Source of the DNA: Ignavibacteria bacterium
Lineage (GTDB): Bacteria; Bacteroidota; Ignavibacteria; Kapaibacteriales; UBA2268
Length of the DNA stretch: 64,000 nt
Direction: 5' to 3'
Assembly (NCBI GenBank): GCA_026417135.1
Contig: JAOADV010000001.1
Coordinates: forward strand, 124,001 to 188,000
This document shows positions 9,426-19,376 of the stretch, piece by piece (the first letter of the stretch is position 1; every line of letters begins with the position of its first letter). The notes under the pieces were generated by a model. It saw only the letters and a program-made list of their open reading frames with translations, searched no databases and had not been told where the DNA came from. Position numbers and translations under genes: made by a program.

Positions 9426-10358
9426 ATGGAATTTAAGGATTATTATAAAATTCTTGGGGTAGAACGAACTGCAAGCTTAGAAGAAATAAAAAAAGCATAT
9501 AGAAAATTAGCCCAGAAATATCATCCCGACAAGAATCCAGGAAACAAACAAGCAGAGGAAAAATTTAAAGAGATAAACGAAGCTTACGAAGTTCTTTCCG
9601 ACCCCGAAAAGCGCCAAAAATACGATAATTTAGGTAATTCTTGGTTTAATTTTCAACGGCAAGGAGGAACCTCCGACCAATTCAACTGGTCCGAGTGGTT
9701 TGCATACGAACCAGTCGGTAGCCGTCCTTCGAGTAAAACTGGGTTTTCATACCTTGACGATTTACTTGGCGCAAGCAGTTTTTCCGACTTTTTCGAAAAA
9801 ATTTTCGGCTCCAACTTTACTTTCCGAAGAGAAGGCAAATCATCGTCGCACAAATCAACATCGAAAGATACCAAAAAGGAAATTTATATAACTTTGGAAG
9901 AGGCATTCAAAGGAACTACAAAAATTATTGAAGCGGAAGGGAAAAAAATTGAAATAAACATCAAACCGGGTATTCAAGACGGACAAGTATTGAAAATCCC
10001 TCTCAACAGATTTACAAATAAGAATATCGATTTATTTATTACCATAAAGGTCAAACCTCACAAGAAAGTAGAACGAAAAGGCGATGACCTCTATGTTGAT
10101 GTTCCAATTGATATTTTCAAAATGATACTCGGTGGAGAGTCAAAAATTAGAACTTTTGGTGGAACAATTAAGTTTAAAATTCCAGCAAAATCACAAAACG
10201 GTACAGTCCTTCGTCTAAAAGGTCAAGGTATGCCAAACTATTACGACCCAACTCGAAGAGGTGATTTATATATAAAACTCGTTGCTCACATTCCAGAAAA
10301 TCTTTCAGAAAGAGACTTAAATTTGATTAGAGAAATCCAAAAATCTGGAGGAAAATAA
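9426..10358 (+). CDS. cbpA: DnaJ-class co-chaperone without zinc finger (CbpA type)
   Basis: A 310-residue J-domain protein that stimulates DnaK ATPase activity. The J domain occupies residues 1-70 with HPD at 33-35 ([10 protein letters not shown]). A Gly/Phe/Ser-rich linker (75-140) follows. The C-terminal substrate-binding domains begin near 150 ([12 protein letters not shown]). The four CxxCxGxG repeats of true DnaJ are missing, which makes it a type II/CbpA homologue. It heads a plus-strand gene run and is followed after about 60 bases by a secreted protein gene. Confidence 0.92.
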   Translation: MEFKDYYKILGVERTASLEEIKKAYRKLAQKYHPDKNPGNKQAEEKFKEINEAYEVLSDPEKRQKYDNLGNSWFNFQRQGGTSDQFNWSEWFAYEPVGSRPSSKTGFSYLDDLLGASSFSDFFEKIFGSNFTFRREGKSSSHKSTSKDTKKEIYITLEEAFKGTTKIIEAEGKKIEINIKPGIQDGQVLKIPLNRFTNKNIDLFITIKVKPHKKVERKGDDLYVDVPIDIFKMILGGESKIRTFGGTIKFKIPAKSQNGTVLRLKGQGMPNYYDPTRRGDLYIKLVAHIPENLSERDLNLIREIQKSGGK

Positions 10359-10422
10359 TGCTTTTTTCTTTATTTTTGAATTTTTATTTTCTTTCTAATT
10401 TGCTCACTTTTTGGGGGGAATA

Positions 10423-13400
10423 GTGTTTAGATTAATTTCCTTCTTTGCTCTTTATCTGCTTTTTATACCCTTATCTTCTAAGACTCAATTAATTAATTTA
10501 GATTTTTACAATAAAGAAAACGGCTCATTTATTGAATTTCTATGTTTGGACTCATCTTCGAATATCAATTTGAACTTAAAAAAGGAACATTTTCGTATCC
10601 TCGAAAATCACATCAAAATCACAAAGTTTAATTTTGTTCCACCCAAACCAATATCCGACAGCCTTTCTTCGGTAATTTTCCTTTTCGACCTATCTATTGG
10701 AAACTTAGACCAAACCAAACACAAATTGGAGTTAGTCAAACAGCTTCTGACAAGCATCGTTAGAAATCTTAGAAATACAGAAATTGCTCTAATCGCATTC
10801 GACAACCAAAACTTTTTACTTTCTGATTTTACATCCGAAAAAGGCAAAATAATTTCTCAAATAAATAAAATAACAACCACCAAATCTGCTTCTAATTTCG
10901 ACACTGCTTTTCTTGGGAATTATCTTGGCGCCATAGATTATAGTAAGAAAGCAAGATATCCAACCTCGATTGTTTTAATCACAGACAAAAATAGACAAAT
11001 AAGCCTTCCCAAAATCGAAAACCTTACGAAAAATAACAATCTCAAGGTATATGTTCTTTCACTAAGCAAGTATCTTTCGCAAGAATTAACCGATTTGTCT
11101 CGAAAAACCAACGGATTTACCTTTAACGTAAGTTCGGTAAAAGATAGCGTTAAAATAGCACAGTCCCTTAACTTTTTAACCCATAATGGAAAGCCAGCTA
11201 ATTTAAGCTGGGAGAACTTACCACTTTGTTTTAAGGAAAGACTCGCTAATATTATCTATAAAGATTTCGACACTATTTCAATCAATTTTAATGTAGAAAA
11301 TATAAACTATCCTCAAATAGTCGCAAAACCACCATTCCTTCGATATAGCTCGGTCATTCCATCACATTACAAAGACTTAGACCTTTATCTAATTGCCAAA
11401 AACTATTCAATTAAAATTGATAGTATAAAGTTAAAAAATCCGAATTTCAGTATTGTTTCCGGTGATATAAAAGCACCTCTTATACTGCAAAAAGATTCAG
11501 CCCATAAATTGACTATCAGATTTACCCCAAGCGATTCAGCAATTGTTTTCGACAGTTTGATCATTTACTCCGATGCTTGTTCAATAAAGAAAGTCAACTT
11601 AACTGGTGGATTCCCAAATAAGAAACCAAAGGAAAAAACTTTGACAATCATTTCTCCTAAATGCGAAGACCACTTCATCATTGGAGATACTGTAAAAATA
11701 AAATGGGAAGGGTTATTGCCCGCTGATGTTGTACAACTACAATACACTACAAATAATGGAACAAGTTGGGATACTCTTGCTGTAAATGTTCTTGGATTAG
11801 AATATTCGTGGTGGCTCGACCCCTCGAAATTTTCTGAAAGCGACTCTTGCTGGATTCGCATCATTCAAATTTGGCCGAATAATGCTGGCGAAACAATAGA
11901 ACTAAGACATCCCAGCTCGGTTAATTCAGCCAACTTTAACCGAGACGCTTCGCTAATCGTTACCTCGTCATATTCTTCAAATGGGTTTGCTAATGTATGG
12001 AATCCCGGTACGGGTGGAAAAATATTCTCTCTGCAAGGACATACACGAAATGTAAATTGGGCTTCGTTCGACAATCAAGACCGATACATAATAACTGCTT
12101 CCGACGATTCGACCGCAATCCTTTGGGATGTTAAAAACGGGGACTCCCTTTTTACATTCGTTGGCCACAACGGAAAAGTAACTTCCGCAAATTTCAGCCC
12201 CGACGGAAACTATGCTGTTACTTCGGGAACCGACGGTAAGAGCATCGTTTGGGATCTAAGAACCAAGAAATTAATATACACCTTGCCCATCGACCAAAAT
12301 CCAATTTACTTCGCCTCGTTTACTCCCGATTCTTTATTCATTGCCTACGCTTCATACGATGGAAATATTTACCTATTCGACATCTCTAAGCTCAAAGTAA
12401 CTAAAATTTTTCAAACAAATTTCAGTAATAACAGAATTAACCATTTCTCAATCCATTTAGGAGCAAAAAAACTTGCTGCAGCTTCCCATTTAGGCTTATT
12501 TTTTGTTTGGAATTACAATTTAGAAGACACAGCAAAAAAAGTAGACCCTTTATACCTACGCTCACACGACTCAATAAGTTTTCCAGCCATTAACACTTGT
12601 TATTTTAATTCTACAGGAAACTGGTTAATTACTGCTGGAAGCGACTTCCGTGTACTTCGATGGAACCCACAAACAGGCGAATTGATTGACTCAATCGCGA
12701 TTGGCGAGCATAATAATGCTATTACCTCCGCTTTATTTAGTTTCGACGACGCTATGTTGTTGACTTCAAGTTGGGATAGTACTGTTAAAATATTTAATCG
12801 AACAAAATTAGGACTACAAATTGACACAAACGATTGTGCTTTTTCTATTCTGCAATCGAAGTTGGCATCTTACAATGTTGATTTTGGTCGTCTTCCGTTA
12901 GGTAAATCTTTCGACACCCTTGTTAGCCCTGTAATTGTAAATAACTCTCGAATCCCTATTAAGTTCCAAAATATAGAAATCATTGGGGTTCACTCCAATG
13001 ATTTTAAAATTTTAGATGTAGGAGAAAATCTTGTTCTTAACCCAAATGATAGTTTAAAAATACTTTTCAACTTTACGCCAACGGACACTGGCGAAAGAGT
13101 AGCAAAAATTCTCCTCAAACACAAAGGTGGAAACGAAGAAATCAATTTGAAAGGATATAGTTACCTACCTTCTTTAGTGGTACACCCAAAAATCATAGAT
13201 ATGGGCATCGTTGAAGTTGGAGAGTATAAGGATACTTTATTAGCATTCGTAATCAAAAATATGAGTATTAAACCAGTAGTTATTTCATCTATTAGAAATA
13301 TCGGACCGGATTCGCTATATTTTACGATAATCAGTGGCAAAATTTCCGAACTTCTACCTCCAAATGGAACTATATCAATGACAATTCGCTTTACGCCAGA

Positions 13401-14178
13401 TACAGTAGGCCGAAAAAATTCCATTATTTTGATTGAAAACAATACCGAAGTCCCACTGGAATTTATTCAAGTTCTTGCAGAAGGAATATACCCCGTTTTC
13501 GACTCGCTCACAATTTTTACTGAAAATCATAAAGGGAAACCCGGTGATATTATTGAAATACCGATAAAAACAAAAAACAAAAAATTCCAACATCCTTACT
13601 CGTTTTATGAAGGAATCGCATTCGACCTAACTTTTAACAAAACCTTACTTGAGCCAATCGAAAATGATTTTGAATCCATTTTCGATGGAAATTATAGAAC
13701 TTTGAAAGTTTTCGCCCGCTCTAATATTTTGAAAGACTCTACGCTTATAAAATTAAAATTCAAAGTTGGATTAGGTAACGACACGATAACTACTCTGCAA
13801 ATATCTAATAGTTATCCGTTAGGAAGTGGAAAGATTGTTTTAAAAGAAGAATCCAGTATTTTTAAACTTGAGAATGTATGTCTTGAAGGAGGTGTTCGTT
13901 TATTCGAGCCTGACGGTCTAATATGGTTGGGCGAACCCAACCCAAACCCAAATACTGGTAACTTTTTTGTAGATTTCGAAACAATTGAAAGAGGTCCGAC
14001 CAAAATTCTGCTTTATGATTACAAAGGTGAACTATTGGGAACAATCTTAGAAAAAAATCTTTCCCCAGGAAGATACCGATATGAATTCACTTTCCGTAAT
14101 CTTTCCGAAGGAATTTATTTCCTTTCACTTCAAACCCCTACTCAAAAATTATTTAAAACAATAATAATAATAAAATGA
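10423..14178 (+). CDS. Secreted VWA / WD40-repeat / beta-sandwich protein with T9SS sorting domain
   Basis: About 1251 residues. I prefer GTG 10423 because a GGGGGGA ribosome-binding site sits just upstream and the product opens with a clean signal peptide (FRLISFFALYLLFIPLSS); TTG 10411 would add four residues. A VWA-like domain lies at about 60-250 (IFLFDLSIGN at the metal site, LITD later), with an imperfect DxSxS motif. A beta-sandwich of the choice-of-anchor type follows (306-396), then an Ig-like segment (405-490). A WD40 propeller of roughly seven blades spans 495-796 (GHTRNVNW, ILWDVKNG, GHNGKVTSANFSPDG). Two more anchor-type sandwiches (810-1020), a cohesin-like segment (1025-1143) and a type A sorting domain (EPNPNPNTGNFFV to the end) complete it. 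It is translationally coupled to the next gene by ATGA. The binding target is unknown. Confidence 0.8.
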   Translation: MFRLISFFALYLLFIPLSSKTQLINLDFYNKENGSFIEFLCLDSSSNINLNLKKEHFRILENHIKITKFNFVPPKPISDSLSSVIFLFDLSIGNLDQTKHKLELVKQLLTSIVRNLRNTEIALIAFDNQNFLLSDFTSEKGKIISQINKITTTKSASNFDTAFLGNYLGAIDYSKKARYPTSIVLITDKNRQISLPKIENLTKNNNLKVYVLSLSKYLSQELTDLSRKTNGFTFNVSSVKDSVKIAQSLNFLTHNGKPANLSWENLPLCFKERLANIIYKDFDTISINFNVENINYPQIVAKPPFLRYSSVIPSHYKDLDLYLIAKNYSIKIDSIKLKNPNFSIVSGDIKAPLILQKDSAHKLTIRFTPSDSAIVFDSLIIYSDACSIKKVNLTGGFPNKKPKEKTLTIISPKCEDHFIIGDTVKIKWEGLLPADVVQLQYTTNNGTSWDTLAVNVLGLEYSWWLDPSKFSESDSCWIRIIQIWPNNAGETIELRHPSSVNSANFNRDASLIVTSSYSSNGFANVWNPGTGGKIFSLQGHTRNVNWASFDNQDRYIITASDDSTAILWDVKNGDSLFTFVGHNGKVTSANFSPDGNYAVTSGTDGKSIVWDLRTKKLIYTLPIDQNPIYFASFTPDSLFIAYASYDGNIYLFDISKLKVTKIFQTNFSNNRINHFSIHLGAKKLAAASHLGLFFVWNYNLEDTAKKVDPLYLRSHDSISFPAINTCYFNSTGNWLITAGSDFRVLRWNPQTGELIDSIAIGEHNNAITSALFSFDDAMLLTSSWDSTVKIFNRTKLGLQIDTNDCAFSILQSKLASYNVDFGRLPLGKSFDTLVSPVIVNNSRIPIKFQNIEIIGVHSNDFKILDVGENLVLNPNDSLKILFNFTPTDTGERVAKILLKHKGGNEEINLKGYSYLPSLVVHPKIIDMGIVEVGEYKDTLLAFVIKNMSIKPVVISSIRNIGPDSLYFTIISGKISELLPPNGTISMTIRFTPDTVGRKNSIILIENNTEVPLEFIQVLAEGIYPVFDSLTIFTENHKGKPGDIIEIPIKTKNKKFQHPYSFYEGIAFDLTFNKTLLEPIENDFESIFDGNYRTLKVFARSNILKDSTLIKLKFKVGLGNDTITTLQISNSYPLGSGKIVLKEESSIFKLENVCLEGGVRLFEPDGLIWLGEPNPNPNTGNFFVDFETIERGPTKILLYDYKGELLGTILEKNLSPGRYRYEFTFRNLSEGIYFLSLQTPTQKLFKTIIIIK

Positions 14179-15410
14179 GATATTTTATTGTTATCTTAAT
14201 TTTCTTTTTCAACATACATCCGGAATTATCCTCTCAAAATTTATTTAATTCTGCAAGTAAGCATAATTCGAATATATGTGAACCGCACAATTTTAAACTA
14301 AATTATATAATCGAAGTCCCCAAGTTGAATTTCTTTGAGAAAAACTTTACTAATATTTTTAGTGAATTCAAAGAATCTTCCATATTACTTTTCGACGATT
14401 TTTTCAATTCAACACAAAGCATCGAACCAATACGATTTTATTATGTTCAAGTTGGCTCGTCCAGAACAAAAGGATTTTACATAGAAAATATCGGGAATGT
14501 TTCGTACACAATAAATAGAATATATTACCAAAATGGAGGTAAAGGGGTATTTAATTATATTTCTAATCCCCCAACCCCTGTTACTATAATTCCAAAACAA
14601 GCCATCTATGTATCTTTAATTTTCCAGCCCAATAAAGTTGGCTCTTTTTTCGACACCTTAATTATGGAATTTACCGAGCCGTTTAATTTTAACTACTTCG
14701 TCCCCGTCGAAGGGGTTTCCGAATTAAAAATCAAAATAGAAATACCCGACACCAACGGAATTGTCGGAACCGATAACTTTTCGGTTCCTATATATCTCGT
14801 CGGGGATTCAAACTTAGTCGAACCAGCTACTGCTAATATTTCGTTTTCAATAACCACAAATGCAAAAGTTTTTTTAATCAAAAGCATATCAAATGCAAAA
14901 ATTCTCTCAAGCTCAATAATGAATTCTTATATTACTTACAATATATTTATTGACAATTTGACCATAGATTCGAGGTCAAAACCAATCTGCTATCTTATTG
15001 GCAGAATACATCTTTCCGAAGAAGACACTACCCAACTAACAATCTCTAACTTTTCTGTCGATAATCCAGCTATTATGATTTCATCAAAAAATGGAACTTT
15101 AGAATTGCTTGGTTTTTGTGCCTCGGATTTATCGATAATTAATTTAGATGAAAACTTCGTGAACTTTTATATCGAATCTAACCCCGTAAAAGAAATTATT
15201 AAAATACGAACAGAAACAACAGAGAAAAACAAAAAACAAACTGCACAAATTTATCTTACAAACATTCTCGGAGAGATAATTTACTCGAATATGCATAGCA
15301 TCGAAAATTTAGTTGAAATACCAATCCCGCAAATTAGTTCTGGTATATACCAATTAGTCATAGTTCGGGAAACACAAAAATATTCTTACTTATTAAGAGT
15401 CCTTAAATGA
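14175..15410 (+). CDS. T9SS-secreted protein, anchor-type and cohesin-like domains
   Basis: A 411-residue protein. Residues 1-22 form a signal peptide ending near HPELSSQ. A choice-of-anchor-type sandwich lies at about 80-180 (FYIENIGNVSYTINRIYY), where the FYVxNxG pattern resembles the ASPM/SPD-2/HYDIN family. A cohesin-like beta domain lies at about 182-310 (KIEIPDTNGIVGTDNFSVPI). The C-terminal 80 residues carry a type A sorting pattern (ILGEIIYSN, then SSGIYQLVIVRE) that would direct it through the T9SS. Its ATG lies inside the stop of the VWA/WD40 gene, so the two are very probably made together and may act as partners. No enzymatic motif is visible. Confidence 0.72.
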   Translation: MRYFIVILIFFFNIHPELSSQNLFNSASKHNSNICEPHNFKLNYIIEVPKLNFFEKNFTNIFSEFKESSILLFDDFFNSTQSIEPIRFYYVQVGSSRTKGFYIENIGNVSYTINRIYYQNGGKGVFNYISNPPTPVTIIPKQAIYVSLIFQPNKVGSFFDTLIMEFTEPFNFNYFVPVEGVSELKIKIEIPDTNGIVGTDNFSVPIYLVGDSNLVEPATANISFSITTNAKVFLIKSISNAKILSSSIMNSYITYNIFIDNLTIDSRSKPICYLIGRIHLSEEDTTQLTISNFSVDNPAIMISSKNGTLELLGFCASDLSIINLDENFVNFYIESNPVKEIIKIRTETTEKNKKQTAQIYLTNILGEIIYSNMHSIENLVEIPIPQISSGIYQLVIVRETQKYSYLLRVLK

Positions 15411-15427
15411 TAAACTGCTCGACTTAA

Positions 15428-16693
15428 ATGATTTCATCGATAAGAGGAACGAAAGACATTTTACCAGAAGAAATTCCCGTTTGGCACTTTGTAGAAAAAA
15501 AACTTCACGAAGTTTCTAACCTTTTTGGTTTTAGTGAAATCCGACTACCCATCTTCGAGAAAACAGAAGTTTTTTCGCGTACAATTGGTGCAGATACCGA
15601 CTTAGTAAACAAGGAAATGTATACGTTTTTCGATAAAGGCGGCGATTCTATAACTTTAAGGCCCGAAATGACAGCATCTGTTGTTAGAGCTGTAATTCAA
15701 AATAATCTATTGCAACAAAGTTCGATTCTCCGCATATGGTATCTTGGTCCATTATTTCGCTATGAACGACCCCAAAAAGGTCGATTACGCCAATTCCACC
15801 AATATGGAGCAGAATTAATTGGAACCAACGAACCAGAAGCTGACGCAGAAATTATTTTACTTGCCAAAGAAATTTTTGATAAGCTTGGTATTAATGATTA
15901 CAATATTATCATCAACACTTTGGGTAACACTTTTTCCCGAATGCGATATAAGGAAATCCTCGTAGAATACCTTCGAAATCACATTGCCAAACTTTCGCCC
16001 GAAAGTCAAGTGCGTTTCGGGAAAAACCCATTAAGAATTCTTGATTCAAAAGACCCGAGAGATTTAGAGATAGTCTCTGAATGTCCGCGAATACTTAACT
16101 ATTTAGATAAACCCAGCCTTGAACACTATGAAAAAACAAAAAAAATTCTTGAAAAAAATGGAATAACTTTCATAGAAAATCCCTTCTTGGTTCGTGGATT
16201 AGACTATTATTCGCATACTGTTTTTGAATTTCAAAGCCCTTATTTGGGAGCTCAAAACTCCTTTGGCGGCGGTGGAAGATACAATGAACTTTTTGAGCAA
16301 TTCAATTATCCGAAGCAAGTCCCCGCGATAGGTTTTGCTCTTGGAATTGAAAGGATAATCATTATCCTTGAAGAACAAGGTCTAAAACTTGATAATTACT
16401 ATCCAACAGCCTATGTTGCAACGACTAAACCAGAATACTTAGATATGGTTGTCGAAATCACTCAACTGCTTCGAAAGAATAATATTTCGGCAATTTATGA
16501 ATTACAGAAACGCTCGCTTAAAGCTCAACTTAAAGAAGCAAATAGGCAAAAAGTGCTTTTTACTATAATAATTGGGGACGAAGAATACCAAAATGGCTTC
16601 GTTACGTTGAAAAATATGAAAGATGGTACGCAAAGAACATTAACTCTAAACGACACTTTAACTTACATTCAAAATTATCAAGGACAAATATAA
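15428..16693 (+). CDS. hisS: Histidyl-tRNA synthetase
   Basis: A 421-residue class II aminoacyl-tRNA synthetase charging tRNA-His. It opens with the family pattern IRGTKDILPEE. Motif 2 is near 110 (FRYERPQKGRLRQFHQYG), the histidine-A loop near 256 (RGLDYYSHTVFEF) and motif 3 near 300 (ALGIERI). The C-terminal anticodon-binding domain is present and length is normal. The gene begins 17 bases after the T9SS protein gene and its TAA overlaps the start ATG of the histidine kinase by one base. Confidence 0.96.
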   Translation: MISSIRGTKDILPEEIPVWHFVEKKLHEVSNLFGFSEIRLPIFEKTEVFSRTIGADTDLVNKEMYTFFDKGGDSITLRPEMTASVVRAVIQNNLLQQSSILRIWYLGPLFRYERPQKGRLRQFHQYGAELIGTNEPEADAEIILLAKEIFDKLGINDYNIIINTLGNTFSRMRYKEILVEYLRNHIAKLSPESQVRFGKNPLRILDSKDPRDLEIVSECPRILNYLDKPSLEHYEKTKKILEKNGITFIENPFLVRGLDYYSHTVFEFQSPYLGAQNSFGGGGRYNELFEQFNYPKQVPAIGFALGIERIIIILEEQGLKLDNYYPTAYVATTKPEYLDMVVEITQLLRKNNISAIYELQKRSLKAQLKEANRQKVLFTIIIGDEEYQNGFVTLKNMKDGTQRTLTLNDTLTYIQNYQGQI

Positions 16694-17925
16694 TGTCCAT
16701 TTTCAAAATTACAACCACTAATAAATGGAAAATTAAGCTGTTTCTACTCGCATTTGCGTTAATAATAGTTACTTTAGTAATGTTTTATTCAAACCTATTA
16801 GTATCGGAGTTAATAGAAAGGGAAAAGAAATCTATTGAATTTTATGCAGACGTCTATCGTCGCTACACCAATCCAAATGCAAACATCGAGGAATTAGACC
16901 TACTTGTAAGCAATTTATCTAACCTTATTCAATTTCCAATAATAATGACCGACGAAAACGACAATCCTATCTACCCTTTCGATTCATACACTTTGAATAT
17001 CAAATTTAATAAAAAGTGGGGGATCGAAGAGAAAAGAAATTATTTAAAAAATCTCATCAATAAAATGAAAAATGAGTATCCCCCGATTGTTATTTTCGAT
17101 TACAACGGTCAAGTTTTCGCTAAATTTTATTATTCACATTCATCCTTAATAGAAAGACTAAAATTTTTCCCTTTAATAGAAATTGTAATCTCTATTGCTT
17201 TTATTACTTTTGCTTACATTGCCTACAAAAACTTAAAGAAAAGCGAAGAATCAAAACTTTGGTTTGGTATGGCACGCGAAGCTGCCCACCAGTTGGGAAC
17301 CCCCCTATCATCGTTACTTGCGTGGTTAGAATTACTAAAGGACAAGAAAGGAAACATACTCTCCCAAGAAGAAGTCATAGACGAAATGGAGCAAGATATT
17401 CAGCGATTGCAAACGATTTCCGAAAGATTTGCCAAAATTGGTTCACAACCAGAAAGAAAACGCGAAAATTTAGTTGAATTAATCAATAATGTAATAAATT
17501 ACTTTGAAAAGCGAGTCCCACAAAAAGATAAAAAAATTTCCATTTTTCGACAATTTCCCACAGACATTGTACTTGCCGATGTTAACACCGTTCTTTTTAC
17601 TTGGGTTATCGAAAACCTCTTAAAGAATGCAATTGAATCCATAGATTCTAAAGAAGGTTGGGTGAAAATTACAATTAAAACTACAAAGAGAAAAGTAATA
17701 ATCTTAGTTTCGGATAACGGACGAGGAATGAATTTGCAACAGAAAAGACTTGCATTTCAACCAGGTTACACAACCAAAAGAAGAGGCTGGGGAATTGGTC
17801 TAACTTTTTGCAAAAGAATAGTCGAAGATTACCACGATAGCAAAATATACATAAAAGAAACTTCGCCGGGCAAAGGAACAACTTTTGCTATTGAACTTCC
17901 CAATAAATTTCCTAATATTACCTAA
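16693..17925 (+). CDS. Membrane sensor histidine kinase
   Basis: A 410-residue kinase. Transmembrane segments at about 13-38 and 158-178 flank a periplasmic sensor domain of roughly 120 residues with no recognisable fold. The H-box is AREAAHQLGTPLSSL with the phospho-acceptor His199, a form common in Bacteroidota kinases. The N-box (NLLKNAIESI), G1 (VSDNGRGM) and G2 (GWGIGLTFCKRIV) boxes are all intact. There is no HAMP domain and no adjacent response regulator on this strand. The nearest receiver gene (7104-7532) is also an orphan. The 3' end overlaps a convergent oxidoreductase gene by four bases. Confidence 0.9.
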   Translation: MSIFKITTTNKWKIKLFLLAFALIIVTLVMFYSNLLVSELIEREKKSIEFYADVYRRYTNPNANIEELDLLVSNLSNLIQFPIIMTDENDNPIYPFDSYTLNIKFNKKWGIEEKRNYLKNLINKMKNEYPPIVIFDYNGQVFAKFYYSHSSLIERLKFFPLIEIVISIAFITFAYIAYKNLKKSEESKLWFGMAREAAHQLGTPLSSLLAWLELLKDKKGNILSQEEVIDEMEQDIQRLQTISERFAKIGSQPERKRENLVELINNVINYFEKRVPQKDKKISIFRQFPTDIVLADVNTVLFTWVIENLLKNAIESIDSKEGWVKITIKTTKRKVIILVSDNGRGMNLQQKRLAFQPGYTTKRRGWGIGLTFCKRIVEDYHDSKIYIKETSPGKGTTFAIELPNKFPNIT

Positions 17926-18953
17926 TCGACTTTTAGGACAATTTTACCTATGTGTTGACCCAATTCCATATAGGAATGCGAATCACGAGCATCTTTTAAA
18001 CGGAATACATTATCAATTCTCGGCTTAATTTTATTGGAAACAAAAAGTTCAACTAACTCTTTGAAGGAATTAAATGAACCCAAATAAAACCCAGACAAAT
18101 TAAGATGTCGCAAATAAAACTGTTGGAAATTAAACATTACTTGATTTCCAGTCATTATTCCACACACCATCATCTTACCGTTTTTTCGTAGTAAGGACAG
18201 AGATGTATCAAAAGTTGAAGTTCCAACAAAGTCCAACACGTAATCGACCCCGTTAGGATAAAGTTTTCTAACTTCCGTTGCAACATCGTCATTAAAATGA
18301 TTAAAGACAAAATCGGCACCATAAGATTTAACAATTTCTTTCTTAAAATCCTTCCCTACGGTTGTAATAACACTAACACCAGCAAGCTTTGCAAGTTGAA
18401 TTGCTAATATACCCAAACCGCTTGCTCCACCCCAAAAGAAGAAAATGTCGCCTTCCTTCATTTGTGCTATCTTATAAATACATTGGTAAGCGGTAAGCCC
18501 AGCAATAGGTAAAGTTGCTGCCTCATCAATATTAACATTATCCGGAAGAACAATCAGATTTTCGGAGGGCAAAGCAATGAATTCAGAATAAGAGCCATTG
18601 ATATGCATTCCAAAAAATCTCCAACCATCGTTTAAATGTTCAAAATCCTTGTAGCGCGGGTTCCTTTGCTCGGGCAAAACAATAGGATAAGCAACAACTT
18701 TATCTCCAATCCTAACATTTGTTACTTCCTCACCAATAGCGTAAACTTCGCCAGCAATATCTCCCCCAAGAATGTGGGGAAAATTAAGTTTCAAACCGGG
18801 ATAGCCACGTCGAAGAATTAAATCGACATTATTTAAGGAAGTAGCTGAAATTCGAACTAAAACTTCATTTGGTTTAAGTACTGGCTCGGGGAAATTTTCG
18901 ACGAATTCGAGAACCTCTGGTCCACCGTTTTCTTTTAAAATAACTGCTTTCAT
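17922..18953 (-). CDS. Medium-chain dehydrogenase/reductase (zinc-less, quinone-oxidoreductase-like)
   Basis: A 343-residue NAD(P)H-dependent oxidoreductase of the alcohol-dehydrogenase superfamily. The GroES-like N-terminal half (GGDIAGEVYAIGEEV) and the Rossmann half (WGGASGLGILAIQLAKLAG, 175-193) are clear. The catalytic-zinc cysteine is absent: the usual CxxD region reads SATSLNNVDLILRRG. The four structural-zinc cysteines are also missing from the loop at about 115-125 (LPEQRNPRYKDFEH). This points to a zinc-independent quinone/enone reductase. The substrate cannot be told. It is monocistronic and convergent with the kinase gene. Confidence 0.8.
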   Translation of the reverse strand: MKAVILKENGGPEVLEFVENFPEPVLKPNEVLVRISATSLNNVDLILRRGYPGLKLNFPHILGGDIAGEVYAIGEEVTNVRIGDKVVAYPIVLPEQRNPRYKDFEHLNDGWRFFGMHINGSYSEFIALPSENLIVLPDNVNIDEAATLPIAGLTAYQCIYKIAQMKEGDIFFFWGGASGLGILAIQLAKLAGVSVITTVGKDFKKEIVKSYGADFVFNHFNDDVATEVRKLYPNGVDYVLDFVGTSTFDTSLSLLRKNGKMMVCGIMTGNQVMFNFQQFYLRHLNLSGFYLGSFNSFKELVELFVSNKIKPRIDNVFRLKDARDSHSYMELGQHIGKIVLKVD

Positions 18954-19014
18954 AATAATTTTTATTTAATTAACAATTTTTTTAGCTAAATAAAAAAAAG
19001 AAACAATTAAAAAG

Positions 19015-19088
19015 CACACCCGGAGGGACTCGAACCCCCAACCCTCTGATCCGAAGTCAGATGCTCTATCCTATTGAGCTACGGGTGC
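19015..19088 (-). tRNA. tRNA-Arg(UCG)
   Basis: A 74-nucleotide cloverleaf on the minus strand. Acceptor arms GCACCCG and CGGGTGT pair (the terminal pair is G-U), with discriminator G73. The anticodon stem TCTGA/TCAGA encloses the loop CTTCGGA, giving anticodon TCG for arginine CGN codons. The T arm contains GGTTCGAGTCC. CCA is not encoded. Its first 18 bases also encode the C-terminus and stop of rpsT. Confidence 0.95.
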
Positions 19089-19346
19089 TTGAGCTTTCAA
19101 TTTATTCAAGAAAAGGGATAATTTCGATTTTTTGTTACTTGCATTATTTTTATGAACAATGCCACGAGCTGCTATACGGTCCAATACACTATAAGCCTTT
19201 CTCAAAAGTTCAAGACCTTCTTCATACGAGCGAGCTTTTTTGACTGCCTTAATAGCATCTTTTGCCAATTTTTTGTTAAGCCTATTATATAGGCGCCGCT
19301 TTTTGCTTTGCCTTATTCTTTTAAGAGCCGACTTGTGATGAGCCAT
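19071..19346 (-). CDS. rpsT: 30S ribosomal protein S20
   Basis: A 91-residue basic protein beginning AHHKSALKRIRQSKKRR, the typical S20 start; it binds 16S rRNA early in 30S assembly. Helical segments and the DRIAARGIVHKNNASNKKS motif are conserved. The last five codons (APVAQ) and the TAG stop lie inside tRNA-Arg on the same strand. A TTTG / TAATTTTG promoter pair lies just upstream. Confidence 0.95.
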   Translation of the reverse strand: MAHHKSALKRIRQSKKRRLYNRLNKKLAKDAIKAVKKARSYEEGLELLRKAYSVLDRIAARGIVHKNNASNKKSKLSLFLNKLKAQAPVAQ

Positions 19347-19376
19347 AAATTCCTTAAAATACTTAAAAAAGAGTTA

